Virus record (IMG/VR): IMGVR_UViG_3300027782_006468
Location: 1 to 64,000 of that record
Strand: one strand, 5' to 3'
DNA from: a virus
DNA: 64,000 nt
The notes under the pieces are model-generated. The model was not told the DNA's origin and made no database searches. It saw only the letters and a program-made list of their open reading frames with translations. Made by a program: the position numbers and the translations under genes. Positions 41,156 to 50,066 of this stretch are shown here, piece after piece. Position 1 is the first letter of the stretch; every line of letters begins with the position of its first letter.

Positions 41156-42352
41156 TTACTTTGATTTTTGATTACCCATCAAACTTTTAATTGCATCTAA
41201 AATTTGATTATTTCTAATTTCATCATCACGCATATTCGGATCATTAGGATTTCCATTTCCAAAGTTAATTTCGGTGGTACGAATATTATTCTTATCAAGC
41301 TCTCCACTTTCCAACGCCTTATCGACATGATACTTAACACTATTGGTATAGTTGTAAGGCAAAATTTGTGTGATCCCGACTAAATTAATATCCTTTTCTG
41401 GAAATGATTCTTTTAATGTGTTGATAAATACTTGATTATCATCGCCCCAATTATCTCCATCCGTAAAGTAAAAAACATAAATGTTCCACTTTTGCGGAGG
41501 GTATCTATTCTCAAATTGCTTTTGAATAAATTTCAAAGCAGAAGAACAAGTTGTTCCTCCACCATATCGGTAGTTATAAAACTTTTCTTCATCTACTTCC
41601 ATGGCAAGAGAATCGTGCCACACAAAAAGTCGATCAACTCTTTTGTAAAATTGTCTAATCCAAACATCAATCCACCAAGCCATATCTGAGACGATCTCGC
41701 ATTTAGCTTGATCCATCGATCCAGATCCATCACGGGCATAAATGATCAAAGCATTGCTAGAAGGAACTTTAACTTCTTTATATTGCCTATAACGCTTGTC
41801 ACGCTTAATTGGCTTGATTGTCTTCATGGGCATGCTAAGACCCGGAACTATTTCAAAATTATTAGCAGTTCCATCTGCACATTGCCTTTTTAAAGCTTCG
41901 ATAAAAGTTCTTCTATTATGACGCAAAGATTCGGGACCAACCAAAGATATATTATTATATTTGATTTTTACTTCATCGAATGTATCATTTACTTTTGGCT
42001 TTAAATTTGGCAATTCCAGTTCATCTTGCATGAACTTCAATACAGTTTCCAAATCAAGACTTACGGTGATTCCTTCACCTTCATCCTGAGTTGCTCCATT
42101 GCCCTTTCCTTTTTTACCCTTATCAATGACATCGCCATCCTTGCCTTTACCTCTGCCGATGCCATTGCCGTTATCACCATAAAGAATTTGAGGAATATCA
42201 ATTTTTGGAATTGTGATAGAAATTTTACCTCGTTTGCCACGAGATTTTACTATCTGTCCAGATTTGATAAACTTTTTAAGTGCTTTACGAAGTTTGCCTG
42301 AGACAACATCTATAAAGTCTTTATGATCTTCTTCAATTCTGCGTGGACACAT
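41156..42352 (-). CDS. yhbH: YhbH/YeaH-family (DUF444) protein
   Basis: A 398-residue protein. The N-terminal part (RRIEEDHKDFIDVVSGKL, LPRI-like IPKIDIPQILYG), a Gly/Lys-rich linker (GNGIGRGKGKDGD) and a C-terminal von Willebrand A-like domain are visible. The latter has the metal site DGSGSMDQAKC and FYFTDGDNWGDD. The family is always linked to PrkA kinase and often SpoVR; it may be a partner or target of the kinase. It lies between the two, 6 and 18 bases away. Confidence 0.9.
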   Translation of the reverse strand: MCPRRIEEDHKDFIDVVSGKLRKALKKFIKSGQIVKSRGKRGKISITIPKIDIPQILYGDNGNGIGRGKGKDGDVIDKGKKGKGNGATQDEGEGITVSLDLETVLKFMQDELELPNLKPKVNDTFDEVKIKYNNISLVGPESLRHNRRTFIEALKRQCADGTANNFEIVPGLSMPMKTIKPIKRDKRYRQYKEVKVPSSNALIIYARDGSGSMDQAKCEIVSDMAWWIDVWIRQFYKRVDRLFVWHDSLAMEVDEEKFYNYRYGGGTTCSSALKFIQKQFENRYPPQKWNIYVFYFTDGDNWGDDNQVFINTLKESFPEKDINLVGITQILPYNYTNSVKYHVDKALESGELDKNNIRTTEINFGNGNPNDPNMRDDEIRNNQILDAIKSLMGNQKSK

Positions 42353-42358
42353 GTTCTA

Positions 42359-44431
42359 TTATTCCTCGGCTAGATCGCCTCTTGCAAATATAGATCCAAC
42401 AAAATCCAGAACATCAGTTGCAGATCTTTCGTTATAACCATACTGTTTGATAAGGCGAGTTTTAATCGCATCTATTTTTTCTTGAATATCCTTATCAACC
42501 ACAGTTGCTCCGCTAACATTAAGTGCGGACAACTTAATGGTATCTTTTACATCTTCAAAAAGCTTTGCTTCTAAAGCTTTTCTCAATTTTGGATTAGAAT
42601 CCCAACTAAATTGCTTGTGCTTGATTGCAAGGTCGCCAATAAAAGCAGCTATCTGCCTACGGAAATCATCAGCACCCGGTTCTGGTATATCGATCTTAGA
42701 TTCAATGGCTCGCATCAATCTTTCGTCAGGCTTTCTATCTTGCCCTGTGATTGGGTCTTTAATCTTACTTTTGTTGATATACGCCATGATATTATCAATG
42801 TAATTGGCACAAAGTCGAATGATCGCATCTTCGTCACCAACAAGAGCCTTCTGAACTTCGGCTTTTAAAATTTCAGTCAACTTCTTAACCACCAAATCAA
42901 TGCATGTGATATATCGACCAACATCATCCTTATTGTTCAACAAAGAACTTCCTTCTAAACCTTCACGAAGCTCATTCAGAACCATGAACATATTTACATA
43001 GTCATGATTATTGGCTAAACAATTTGAAAGCTTATCTTGAACATAACGAACTGAAACACCACGGGTCATACCCTCATCAGGATACCTATCCTTCAATTCC
43101 TTGACTTGCTCTTCTGTCCATCCAGAAAGAAGCTTGCCGTCATAAAGCTCTGCTTTTTCGACTAAGGAAATTTTACCATCCTTATCATCATGAAGTCTGG
43201 TTAGAACTGCCCATAGAGCAGCAACTTCAAGTGTGTGTGGTGCGATATGTTGTTTGACCCTATCTACACCATAATCTTTTTCCAAGATTTTAAGTTCTTC
43301 GCCCCATCGAAGAGTATAAGGAACATCGATCTTTACAGTCCTATCACGCAACGCTTCCATATATTGGTTGCTTCGAAGCCTTTCGTATTCAGGACTATTG
43401 GTATGACAAAATATTGCCTCATCAATAGAAACTTGTGCAAACTTCTTTGGCTTAATACTTTGTTCTTGGCTTGCACCCAATAGATCATATAAAAATGCTT
43501 GATCTAACTTCAAAGCTTCTATAAACTCTATCATTCCCCTGTTTCCGACACAAAATTCTCCGTCAAAATTAAAGCTTCTTGGGTCAGAGTCAGAACCAAA
43601 AGTGCTGATGCGACTAAAATTAATATCGCCTGTGAGTTCTGTAGAGTCTTGATTTTTTTCATCTTTAGGTTGGAATGTGGCGATACCAACACGATCTGCT
43701 TCGCTATATGTTTTTCGAATTACTCGAATATGTTTTTCAAGAACTTTTTCGAGATCTCCATCATACCTAATCAAAAGTTCTTTCATGAAGAACTTGCATC
43801 TTGGATCAAGCTCTCCCTCACACTTCAATACATATAGTTCATTTCTTTCTTCTGCAGATACAGACTCAGAAAGAACTCGATTCAAATCATCCATAATGGG
43901 TTTACGAATTTCTGGCGGGAGCAACTTAAGTGGCTGCTCATGCATTGGGCATTCATCTTCTTCTTTGACATAAATTCCATCTTGTCCAGTCGGAAGATTT
44001 ATCCATTTGAAAGTATACCAAGCACCGGCATCGGTTGTAGAATAGTTTTCCAATTCTCGCTTGAACAATCTACAGATTGTAGATTTAGAGCTACCTACAG
44101 GTCCGTGCAAAAGAAGAATTCTTTTTTCAGTACCAAAATATCCAGCTGCACCTTTGATGAACTTAACCAAAGAATCCTTAGTTGGTGTCAGACCAATGAT
44201 TGGACATTCCTGATTATCAAAGAAATTATAATGTTTGTATGTCTTTCTATATTCTTCAACGGCATGACAGCCCTTTTCCATAATCATGTCGTAAATCATT
44301 TGCCAAGAATTACGGACAAGTCTTGGCTGCTGATAGCACAGATCAATGTATTCGGAAAATGACATTTCTCCGTTAAGAATTTTAAATTTGCTTTGATTGA
44401 ATCTACCTATAAATCTTTTAAGTTCGTCCAT
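42359..44431 (-). CDS. prkA: PrkA-family serine protein kinase (YeaG-like)
   Basis: A 690-residue protein (family usually about 630-645). The N-terminal AAA+ ATPase domain has Walker A LLHGPVGSSKSTICR (about residue 103-117), a lid segment and the motif ATFQPKDEKNQDSTELTGD. A C-terminal kinase-related part follows (from about 420). RFNFDGEFCVGNRGMIEF and 'ANCDEAIFCHTNSPE'-type segment are conserved. PrkA phosphorylates proteins in stationary phase or sporulation, and is also described as a Lon-like protease in Bacillus. It is the first gene of the operon; a TATAAT box lies at about 44474-44479 on the minus strand. Confidence 0.92.
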   Translation of the reverse strand: MDELKRFIGRFNQSKFKILNGEMSFSEYIDLCYQQPRLVRNSWQMIYDMIMEKGCHAVEEYRKTYKHYNFFDNQECPIIGLTPTKDSLVKFIKGAAGYFGTEKRILLLHGPVGSSKSTICRLFKRELENYSTTDAGAWYTFKWINLPTGQDGIYVKEEDECPMHEQPLKLLPPEIRKPIMDDLNRVLSESVSAEERNELYVLKCEGELDPRCKFFMKELLIRYDGDLEKVLEKHIRVIRKTYSEADRVGIATFQPKDEKNQDSTELTGDINFSRISTFGSDSDPRSFNFDGEFCVGNRGMIEFIEALKLDQAFLYDLLGASQEQSIKPKKFAQVSIDEAIFCHTNSPEYERLRSNQYMEALRDRTVKIDVPYTLRWGEELKILEKDYGVDRVKQHIAPHTLEVAALWAVLTRLHDDKDGKISLVEKAELYDGKLLSGWTEEQVKELKDRYPDEGMTRGVSVRYVQDKLSNCLANNHDYVNMFMVLNELREGLEGSSLLNNKDDVGRYITCIDLVVKKLTEILKAEVQKALVGDEDAIIRLCANYIDNIMAYINKSKIKDPITGQDRKPDERLMRAIESKIDIPEPGADDFRRQIAAFIGDLAIKHKQFSWDSNPKLRKALEAKLFEDVKDTIKLSALNVSGATVVDKDIQEKIDAIKTRLIKQYGYNERSATDVLDFVGSIFARGDLAEE

Positions 44432-44514
44432 TTAAGTCTCCAATAAAAATCTAGTTAATTAGATCTGCATTATTATAAGGTGAGTTTACAAAATTAAAAA
44501 AGACATATAAATGA

Positions 44515-44862
44515 TTATTTTACTTCGCCCCATGAAGAATCACTATCAATATCATTTATTGGACTATATGGTTCTGATCCCATATGACTATTTTCTTTTG
44601 CATTTTTTCTTTGATCTCGGACACCGCCCGGACGATCAACATTGAAATTATGTCGATAATCATGCCCTTTTGAATCACTATTCCAGACATCTGTTCCTAC
44701 TGGATTTGTGAAACTAAAGCGACAAGTCGTCAATAATTTATTCTTCAATTTTGATTTACATTTAGGGCAGGAAACTTTTGAATATTTTCCAGTTTTATCG
44801 TATTCCGCTACTTCTTCCCATACTTTTGTACATTTCTTGCATTCGAACGCATATGTTGGCAT
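44515..44862 (-). CDS. FmdB-type zinc-ribbon protein
   Basis: A 115-residue protein. MPTYAFECKKCTKVWEE and SCPKCKSKL form a CxxC...CxxC zinc ribbon with the spacing of FmdB-like regulators. After residue 55 it is polar and Asp/Asn-rich, with no known domain. Function of such phage copies is unknown. Confidence 0.7.
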   Translation of the reverse strand: MPTYAFECKKCTKVWEEVAEYDKTGKYSKVSCPKCKSKLKNKLLTTCRFSFTNPVGTDVWNSDSKGHDYRHNFNVDRPGGVRDQRKNAKENSHMGSEPYSPINDIDSDSSWGEVK

Positions 44863-44872
44863 AAATATATTC

Positions 44873-45148
44873 CTAAATTTCTTGTAGATCTCGCAACTGA
44901 AAATATACCTTCGAGATCATGCTTAATTGAGTTTGCAAACTATAAAACTTCCAAAAGAAAGATTTTTCGCAGACTTTTATAGATTTGGCAATTAACTTTT
45001 GATTTAAAGCCAAATATGTAAGCTCAACACCTTCTTGCTGTAAGGCTTGGTCTTCTGCTATCAGTTCTTTATATTCTTGTGGTGAGATTGGAGGTTCATT
45101 TGGTTCATCTTCATTCTCTTCATCATCATAATAATCAAATCGTTTCAT
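44873..45148 (-). CDS. Hypothetical protein, 91 aa
   Basis: Not recognised. An acidic N terminus (YDDEENEDEPNEPP) and a helical rest. It is 10 bases upstream of the FmdB-like gene, in a run of small minus-strand genes. Confidence 0.55.
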   Translation of the reverse strand: MKRFDYYDDEENEDEPNEPPISPQEYKELIAEDQALQQEGVELTYLALNQKLIAKSIKVCEKSFFWKFYSLQTQLSMISKVYFQLRDLQEI

Positions 45149-45157
45149 TTTTTCTCC

Positions 45158-45775
45158 TCAACAAACACTATGGAAAACATTACATGCATCTTTCCATATA
45201 TTTGAAAATCGTCTTTCATTAATAGTAAGCATCACATTGTCATGTTTGGAATAGACACTCAATGGATTCCCAAGTTTATTTATCCATGAATCTGTATTAA
45301 AGTTCCCCCACCCAGAAGAATATGAAACAAATCTAGAAAATTTATTTTCTTTGACATTAGCAAATAAATTTTCATTTTTTACAACATCATCAACTTCGTT
45401 ATACAAAATATAACAATTTTCTTTTTTATAATTTTGCTTCGAACTGATGATGTTTTCTTCGGCATCTAATTCTTTCAAGCAAATTATGTCTGGTGATATA
45501 ACAAGCACGGGATATTTAACATAAGATTTTTTAAGAGCATAGTTCAAGCAAGAAATTGGATTATCATTTTTTGTTATTTCGAATGTAACGCCAAGACGCT
45601 TAGTCCAATTAAATAAATTGAATTTCATATCTTTTCGATTACACAATATTGAAATTTTTGCATCTGGAAGATTTTGCTGGAAAGAATACCAACTAAGAAA
45701 TGTCATCCAATCATGATGCAAAAGATGCGAACAACAAATCAAAACGCTTAGATTTTCACCTGTATAACTTATCAT
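45158..45775 (-). CDS. Glycosyltransferase-like protein, short
   Basis: A 205-residue protein. The opening (LSVLICCSHLLHHDWMTFL, then DAKISILCNRKDMKF) looks like the nucleotide-binding part of a GT-A enzyme, but no clear DxD is present; VLVISPDIICL is the nearest candidate. It may be inactive or a relative with other function. Confidence 0.4.
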   Translation of the reverse strand: MISYTGENLSVLICCSHLLHHDWMTFLSWYSFQQNLPDAKISILCNRKDMKFNLFNWTKRLGVTFEITKNDNPISCLNYALKKSYVKYPVLVISPDIICLKELDAEENIISSKQNYKKENCYILYNEVDDVVKNENLFANVKENKFSRFVSYSSGWGNFNTDSWINKLGNPLSVYSKHDNVMLTINERRFSNIWKDACNVFHSVC

Positions 45776-45787
45776 GATCTAATGGAG

Positions 45788-45943
45788 TTATTTTTTCTTT
45801 TTATTCAAGTGCAAAGGAGAAAAGAGGCTGAAAATTGGCTTTGCTGGCTTTACACTTTTAGACATTAATTGTGTAGGAGAATTTGAACCTCTAGAATTGA
45901 AGCCATACATCTTCTCATTTAAAAACTGCTGAAAAGTTTTCAT
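45788..45943 (-). CDS. 51-aa protein with T4-CTS-like leader
   Basis: A short gene read from the ATG at 45943. The first ten residues, MKTFQQFLNE, are close to the T4 internal-protein capsid-targeting sequence MKTYQEFIAE, with the cleavage pattern Leu-x-Glu at the same place. A basic tail follows (residues 11-51), ending HLNKKKK. It lies three bases downstream of another leader-bearing gene. Proposed: a small head protein injected with DNA. Confidence 0.6.
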   Translation of the reverse strand: MKTFQQFLNEKMYGFNSRGSNSPTQLMSKSVKPAKPIFSLFSPLHLNKKKK

Positions 45944-45946
45944 TTA

Positions 45947-46237
45947 TTACTTTGGAACTCCAGTCGTAGCTTTAGCCTGATCTTTTTGAGCAGCATCCAA
46001 TTGATTTTTAATTGTTTTTTGTAATGCTGCTGGATTAAGTGCGACTGGACTTTTAGATTTCAACATCAGATTTTTAACTTCTGTATCTTTTGTGATCTTG
46101 TCGGCAATTGCACTTGGATTTTTTCCAATCTTTGGGTCTGCAGATAGCATCGCTGATTTTCCTTGAATGGCTCCAGAAAGTTGTGCATCAAAATCACCAT
46201 CTTCTGTAATTTTCAACCAATTTTTGAATGAATTCAT
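45947..46237 (-). CDS. 96-aa protein with T4-CTS-like leader
   Basis: Begins MNSFKNWLKITEDGDF: aromatic and hydrophobic residues at the positions of the T4 leader, then Ile-Thr-Glu as a protease site. The remainder is Ala/Lys-rich and helical (VALNPAALQKTIKNQLDAA). AAGGAG lies before the ATG. Suggested as a packaged head protein together with 45788. Confidence 0.6.
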   Translation of the reverse strand: MNSFKNWLKITEDGDFDAQLSGAIQGKSAMLSADPKIGKNPSAIADKITKDTEVKNLMLKSKSPVALNPAALQKTIKNQLDAAQKDQAKATTGVPK

Positions 46238-46278
46238 ATTTACTCCTTATAAACATATATATAGAAGAAAGGAATAAA

Positions 46279-46482
46279 ATGAAAAAATGTTGTTTAACTA
46301 GAGTTTTGTTTGGTATGATTTTTGGTTTTTTTCTAAGTATTTTCGTAATGTATTCACAACTTTCTGGTGTCAAAAATCAACTTAAACATGATCATAAAAC
46401 ATGTAGCATGTGTGTATGTGAAAAAAAATGCAATTGTCCTCACGAAAATGACAAATGTAAAAACAAATGCTTGTGTGATTAA
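46279..46482 (+). CDS. Small membrane protein with Cys-rich tail, 67 aa
   Basis: The ATG at 46279 follows an AGAAAGGA site. A transmembrane helix (RVLFGMIFGFFLSIFVMYS) is followed by a tail with nine cysteines (CSMCVCEKKCNCPH, CKNKCLC), a likely metal or disulfide cluster, probably in the periplasm. Function unknown. Confidence 0.55.
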   Translation: MKKCCLTRVLFGMIFGFFLSIFVMYSQLSGVKNQLKHDHKTCSMCVCEKKCNCPHENDKCKNKCLCD

Positions 46483-47867
46483 ATTATTTTATTGATAATT
46501 GAATCGATTATATTTGTTGTTGACAATCCATCAACAAATGGAGCAAAAACAACCTTTCCAGCATGATCTCTGCCAACTACTTCCTTGTCAATATAATCAT
46601 GACCTTTTACCAAAACCTCTGGATTTAAATGCTTGATGATTTCAATTGGTGTGTCTTCTTCAAAACAAGCAACATAATCAACACATTCCAATGCAGCGAG
46701 CATTTGCATTCGATGTTGAATTTTATTCACAGGGCGACCCGGCTTTAACTTTCCAACCGACTCATCACTATTGACAGCAACAAGAAGTTTATCACCTTGC
46801 TTTTTAGCAAATTCTAAACTCTCTATATGCCCTGCATGTAAAATATCAAAACATCCATTTGTAACGACCAGCTTAAAATCTCTTTTTTTAAATATCTTGT
46901 AATCAACAATTTTGGAAGAACTTCCAATAACTGTTTTTTTAATTGTGTCGATATCTAATGGCTTGTTGTGTTTTTCTGTAACATAAATTAAACCCATAGA
47001 AAATGCGAATTCAGCAGCTTCTTTGAGTGGTATGTTGTTGCCCAAGCATAATCCCAAAAATGCAATAAAACAGTCTCCTGCACCAATAACACTATTGGCT
47101 TGTTTGTCTGATTTTGGATTCTTATATTCAAAGTAATTTTCATTAAATCCAAAAAAACCACTTCCTTCTGAAGTTATAATTACAGACTTGCAATTAGTTT
47201 GTTTTATTATTGAATCAATTTGCTTAGGCTTTTCTTTTTCATTGGTAATCGCACAAGCTTCTTGTGTGTTTGGTTTTATTAGTGTGCATCCTTTCCACTT
47301 TGTAATATCTTTTTTTGGATCAACAATCCTTATGGAGCATGGATGTTTTTCTGCCAAAGAAGAAACAATTGAATTAGCAAATAATCCTTTGTCATAATCA
47401 GAAAATATCAAAACATCAAAATCTTTTGACATAATTTTTTTGCAAAGATTTTCAGAAACTTCCTGCAATTCATCTTTGTTCATGCCATAATTATTTTTCT
47501 CGACATCCCAACGATATGTCGGAAAATCCGAACTATAAAATCTCTTTTTTCTTGGAACCAAATAAGGGCTTATACTCACCGATAATGATGTATCAATTTT
47601 ATTTTTTTGTAAAATTTCATTCGCAGAATCATCTAAGAAAGAACATAGAAATGTATTTTTATTTATATTTTTAAGCTGATATGCAACATTAGCGGCTCCG
47701 CCCGGAAGAATTGCACTTGGCATGCATTCCTCTGAATGCATTACTGGAATTGGAAATTCTGGAGATATTTTTCGAACATTTACATTGAAATATTCGTCTA
47801 GCATAGAATCTCCAACGATTCCAATTTTTAAATTGCTAGAATTAATTGATTCTATAATATTCTTCAT
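46479..47867 (-). CDS. hldE: Bifunctional sugar kinase / nucleotidyltransferase, HldE (RfaE)-like
   Basis: A 462-residue protein with two domains. The N-terminal ribokinase-type (PfkB) kinase (1-300) has GGAANVAYQL and the signature IGAGDCFIAFLG. The C-terminal cytidylyltransferase-like domain (335-462) has NGCFDILHAGH with the HxGH motif and DDYVACFEEDTP-like segment. HldE makes ADP-heptose in two steps for lipopolysaccharide. E. coli HldE is 477 residues. The ATG at 47867 is chosen because the upstream frame starts with TTG close to thyX. With the glycosyltransferases it suggests a phage glycan pathway. Confidence 0.88.
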   Translation of the reverse strand: MKNIIESINSSNLKIGIVGDSMLDEYFNVNVRKISPEFPIPVMHSEECMPSAILPGGAANVAYQLKNINKNTFLCSFLDDSANEILQKNKIDTSLSVSISPYLVPRKKRFYSSDFPTYRWDVEKNNYGMNKDELQEVSENLCKKIMSKDFDVLIFSDYDKGLFANSIVSSLAEKHPCSIRIVDPKKDITKWKGCTLIKPNTQEACAITNEKEKPKQIDSIIKQTNCKSVIITSEGSGFFGFNENYFEYKNPKSDKQANSVIGAGDCFIAFLGLCLGNNIPLKEAAEFAFSMGLIYVTEKHNKPLDIDTIKKTVIGSSSKIVDYKIFKKRDFKLVVTNGCFDILHAGHIESLEFAKKQGDKLLVAVNSDESVGKLKPGRPVNKIQHRMQMLAALECVDYVACFEEDTPIEIIKHLNPEVLVKGHDYIDKEVVGRDHAGKVVFAPFVDGLSTTNIIDSIINKII

Positions 47868-47913
47868 ATGTGCAGCCCAATAATAGATGTTGCTATTATT
47901 TGAGTTACACAAT

Positions 47914-48798
47914 TTATTTTTCTATATTTTTAACAGACAAGCCAAGCATTGCAGCTTTAGTTTTCCATTCTTCCTGTTCTCTTTTATTGTCTGTTTTTAA
48001 AGAATTTACAGATATTCCTCCCAAGGATGAGACCATTGCATCTACTTCCAATTTGGTCAATCTAATCGCTCCACGATGCTCATGATAATCTTCCCAAGCT
48101 TCAACAGCCCAAGGAACAATAGGCTTGATAAGTTCTAGCATAGCATTTGCAAACACTCTAATCTCCCATTGAGCATGAGCATCGCAACGCAAGGCTAAAA
48201 AATGCAAAAGATTATGCAGATCCACTTTCCAATACCACTCTGTATACAAATTGACTGGTAGGAGCATTCTGGCTTGTTCTCTAGCAACACCATTTTGAAT
48301 TGCTTTTTCGTATTCCTCATATGATTGATTGCAGATAAAATCTATTTTTTCAATAAATCCATAGGCATCAGTTTCATTTATTGATCCACTACCTCCTTGT
48401 TTGTTTACTGACGATTGTTGTCTCACATTTTCAATTTCTGGTTTATAGAATTCATCCTTCATCATTGAATATCTTCCACTGTATTCATTCAAATTTGCAG
48501 TTCTGTGGCGCACCATTTGTCTGGCGATGAATATCGGTAATTTAACAGAAAATTTGAATTCAATCATCTCGAATGGAGTTGTGTGCTTGTGACGAAGTAA
48601 ATAACGAATTAATCCTCTATCTTCATTAACAGTTTTAGTTCCATCTCCATAAGAAACTCTAGCAGCTTGGACTATTGCGTAATCTGCGGTCTTCCTATCA
48701 TCTGGAACAAGTCTTGGCATAACATCAAGAATCGTCACATGACCCTTGTCCAAGCATTTAATTGTTTTTTCAGAAACATTTGTCAAAACATCATGCAT
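47914..48798 (-). CDS. thyX: Flavin-dependent thymidylate synthase
   Basis: A 294-residue enzyme. The ThyX signature is RHRTANLNEYSGRY (RHRxxSxxxxSxR-type, with N for the first S). Other conserved parts are FEMIEFKFSVKLPIF and the C-terminal active region (EWYWKVDLHNLLHFLALRCD). It makes dTMP from dUMP using FAD, NADPH and methylenetetrahydrofolate. Slightly longer than common ThyX (220-250). Belongs with dNMP kinase and dCMP deaminase in the phage nucleotide supply. Confidence 0.93.
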   Translation of the reverse strand: MHDVLTNVSEKTIKCLDKGHVTILDVMPRLVPDDRKTADYAIVQAARVSYGDGTKTVNEDRGLIRYLLRHKHTTPFEMIEFKFSVKLPIFIARQMVRHRTANLNEYSGRYSMMKDEFYKPEIENVRQQSSVNKQGGSGSINETDAYGFIEKIDFICNQSYEEYEKAIQNGVAREQARMLLPVNLYTEWYWKVDLHNLLHFLALRCDAHAQWEIRVFANAMLELIKPIVPWAVEAWEDYHEHRGAIRLTKLEVDAMVSSLGGISVNSLKTDNKREQEEWKTKAAMLGLSVKNIEK

Positions 48799-48928
48799 GA
48801 GATAACTCCAAAATAGTTAAATCTTATTCTATGAATTTATATTATAAAAAAAATAAAGGGAAATGAGAATAGCAATTAGAACCAACCTATGTCTCCCATG
48901 ACAACATCTGGCAGATTAGGAAACATTT

Positions 48929-49132
48929 TTAAAATTTTACTTTTTTTCTTTTTTTTTTCTCAAGATCATCAACAGTTATCAAACTTGGCGATTGTCTAGT
49001 CACTGTTCCAATGCCAATAGGTCTAGCAAATTTCGCAACATCACCAGTCGATGTCATTCCGCCACCACCCGCAGCTGGTGCTGCTGCTGTTGCGACTTCA
49101 TTTTGTTTCAACCATTCTTTGAACGATATCAT
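48929..49132 (-). CDS. 67-aa protein with T4-CTS-like leader
   Basis: Read from the ATG at 49132, which overlaps the stop of the upstream leader-bearing gene (ATGA). Starts MISFKEWLKQNEVATAAAPA: the aromatic/hydrophobic pattern of the T4 leader, with Glu at residue 12. An Ala/Gly-rich segment and a basic C terminus (KKKRKKVKF) follow. Suggested packaged head protein. Confidence 0.6.
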   Translation of the reverse strand: MISFKEWLKQNEVATAAAPAAGGGGMTSTGDVAKFARPIGIGTVTRQSPSLITVDDLEKKKRKKVKF

Positions 49133-49605
49133 GTCATTCCTCCCATACCTGCATCTGGAGGCATACCACCTGCATCTGCCGGTGGTGGTGCAGGAACCCA
49201 TGCAGTTGTCAAAAATTTTACAAGTTCATCACGACTTAAATAATATTTATCTTTATCTGGTGTAGCCCTATTAAGGCTTCCATTTTTGAGAAAGCTTCTC
49301 ATTCCCTTGTTTGGCTTTAAACGAATATATGCTCCATTTTTAGAAATCGAGTCTGGATCGATTTCCCAAGAAGATGCTTTATATGACATTTCGTGATTTG
49401 GCTTGCCCATCATGAAATGAGTTGAAACCCAAGGCTCTGAAGCCAAAAGTGAAGATAAATCTTTCCATTTAATTCCAAACTCATCTTCGAGTGTATCAAT
49501 ATAATCATTTCCAACTGGCGTAGATTCGCTGCCTTCATCTTCTGATTTTTTCTCAGATGAGGGGTCCATTTCTTCAATATATTTTTTGAATCCTGCGAAG
49601 CTCAT
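49129..49605 (-). CDS. 158-aa protein with T4-CTS-like leader
   Basis: The ATG at 49605 opens MSFAGFKKYIEEMDPSSE, with Ile-Glu-Glu at residues 10-12 as in T4-type cleavage sites. An acidic linker (SEKKSEDEGSES), a folded middle (DEFGIKWKDLSSLLASEPWV) and a Pro/Gly/Met-rich tail (GGMPPDAGMGGMT) follow. Longer starts exist to 49632 (TTG). Coupled to the 67-residue gene downstream by ATGA. Confidence 0.55.
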   Translation of the reverse strand: MSFAGFKKYIEEMDPSSEKKSEDEGSESTPVGNDYIDTLEDEFGIKWKDLSSLLASEPWVSTHFMMGKPNHEMSYKASSWEIDPDSISKNGAYIRLKPNKGMRSFLKNGSLNRATPDKDKYYLSRDELVKFLTTAWVPAPPPADAGGMPPDAGMGGMT

Positions 49606-49694
49606 ATTTCTATATATAATATTACCTGCCAACTTATGAAGAACAATTAATTAAAATAAACTCTTGTACTGTTCCATAGGAATTTTGTTTTAGG

Positions 49695-50066
49695 ATGGCG
49701 TGGATATATAAATATATGATGAACGATATAGAAAATTTCAAAAACACCATGGCAACTTGGAATACATATCTTCTTAAGGAAGATAAGATTCAAAATTTTT
49801 TTGATGAAAATGAATTAATTTTCTTTTTTCAAAAAGGTGACAATATCTATGGAGCAAACGAAGATGGCAGATTGACATTTGCCACAATGAATGACAAAAA
49901 AGAAGATAAAAGAGTTCGAGACGAAATTAGAGTCCTTGCAATAAATCTCGTCAAAAGTATCAATGACGAAAAATCAGAATCAATGTTCAATATGAAAGAA
50001 ATGAAAAAAATTAAAATTTTAGACAGAGATGAAGCAGAAAAAATTCTGCACAAAAAAATTAAATGA
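49695..50066 (+). CDS. Hypothetical protein, 123 aa
   Basis: Not recognised. The ATG at 49695 is the longest choice; two more (49719, 49722) are possible and no ribosome site decides. The first part (FKNTMATWNTYLLKED) is faintly like the leader pattern of its neighbours. The rest is charged and helical. It ends over the start of the nuclease gene (ATGA overlap). Confidence 0.55.
   Translation: MAWIYKYMMNDIENFKNTMATWNTYLLKEDKIQNFFDENELIFFFQKGDNIYGANEDGRLTFATMNDKKEDKRVRDEIRVLAINLVKSINDEKSESMFNMKEMKKIKILDRDEAEKILHKKIK

Noticed and set aside
48878-48925. Tiny 16-residue frame (MFPNLPDVV...) after the leader-bearing gene
   Set aside because: No ribosome site and too short to judge; kept out of the feature list.
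49707-49714. TATAAATA as a late promoter for the 49695 gene
   Set aside because: It lies inside the coding frame and only a few bases before the next possible ATG, leaving no room for a leader and ribosome site.
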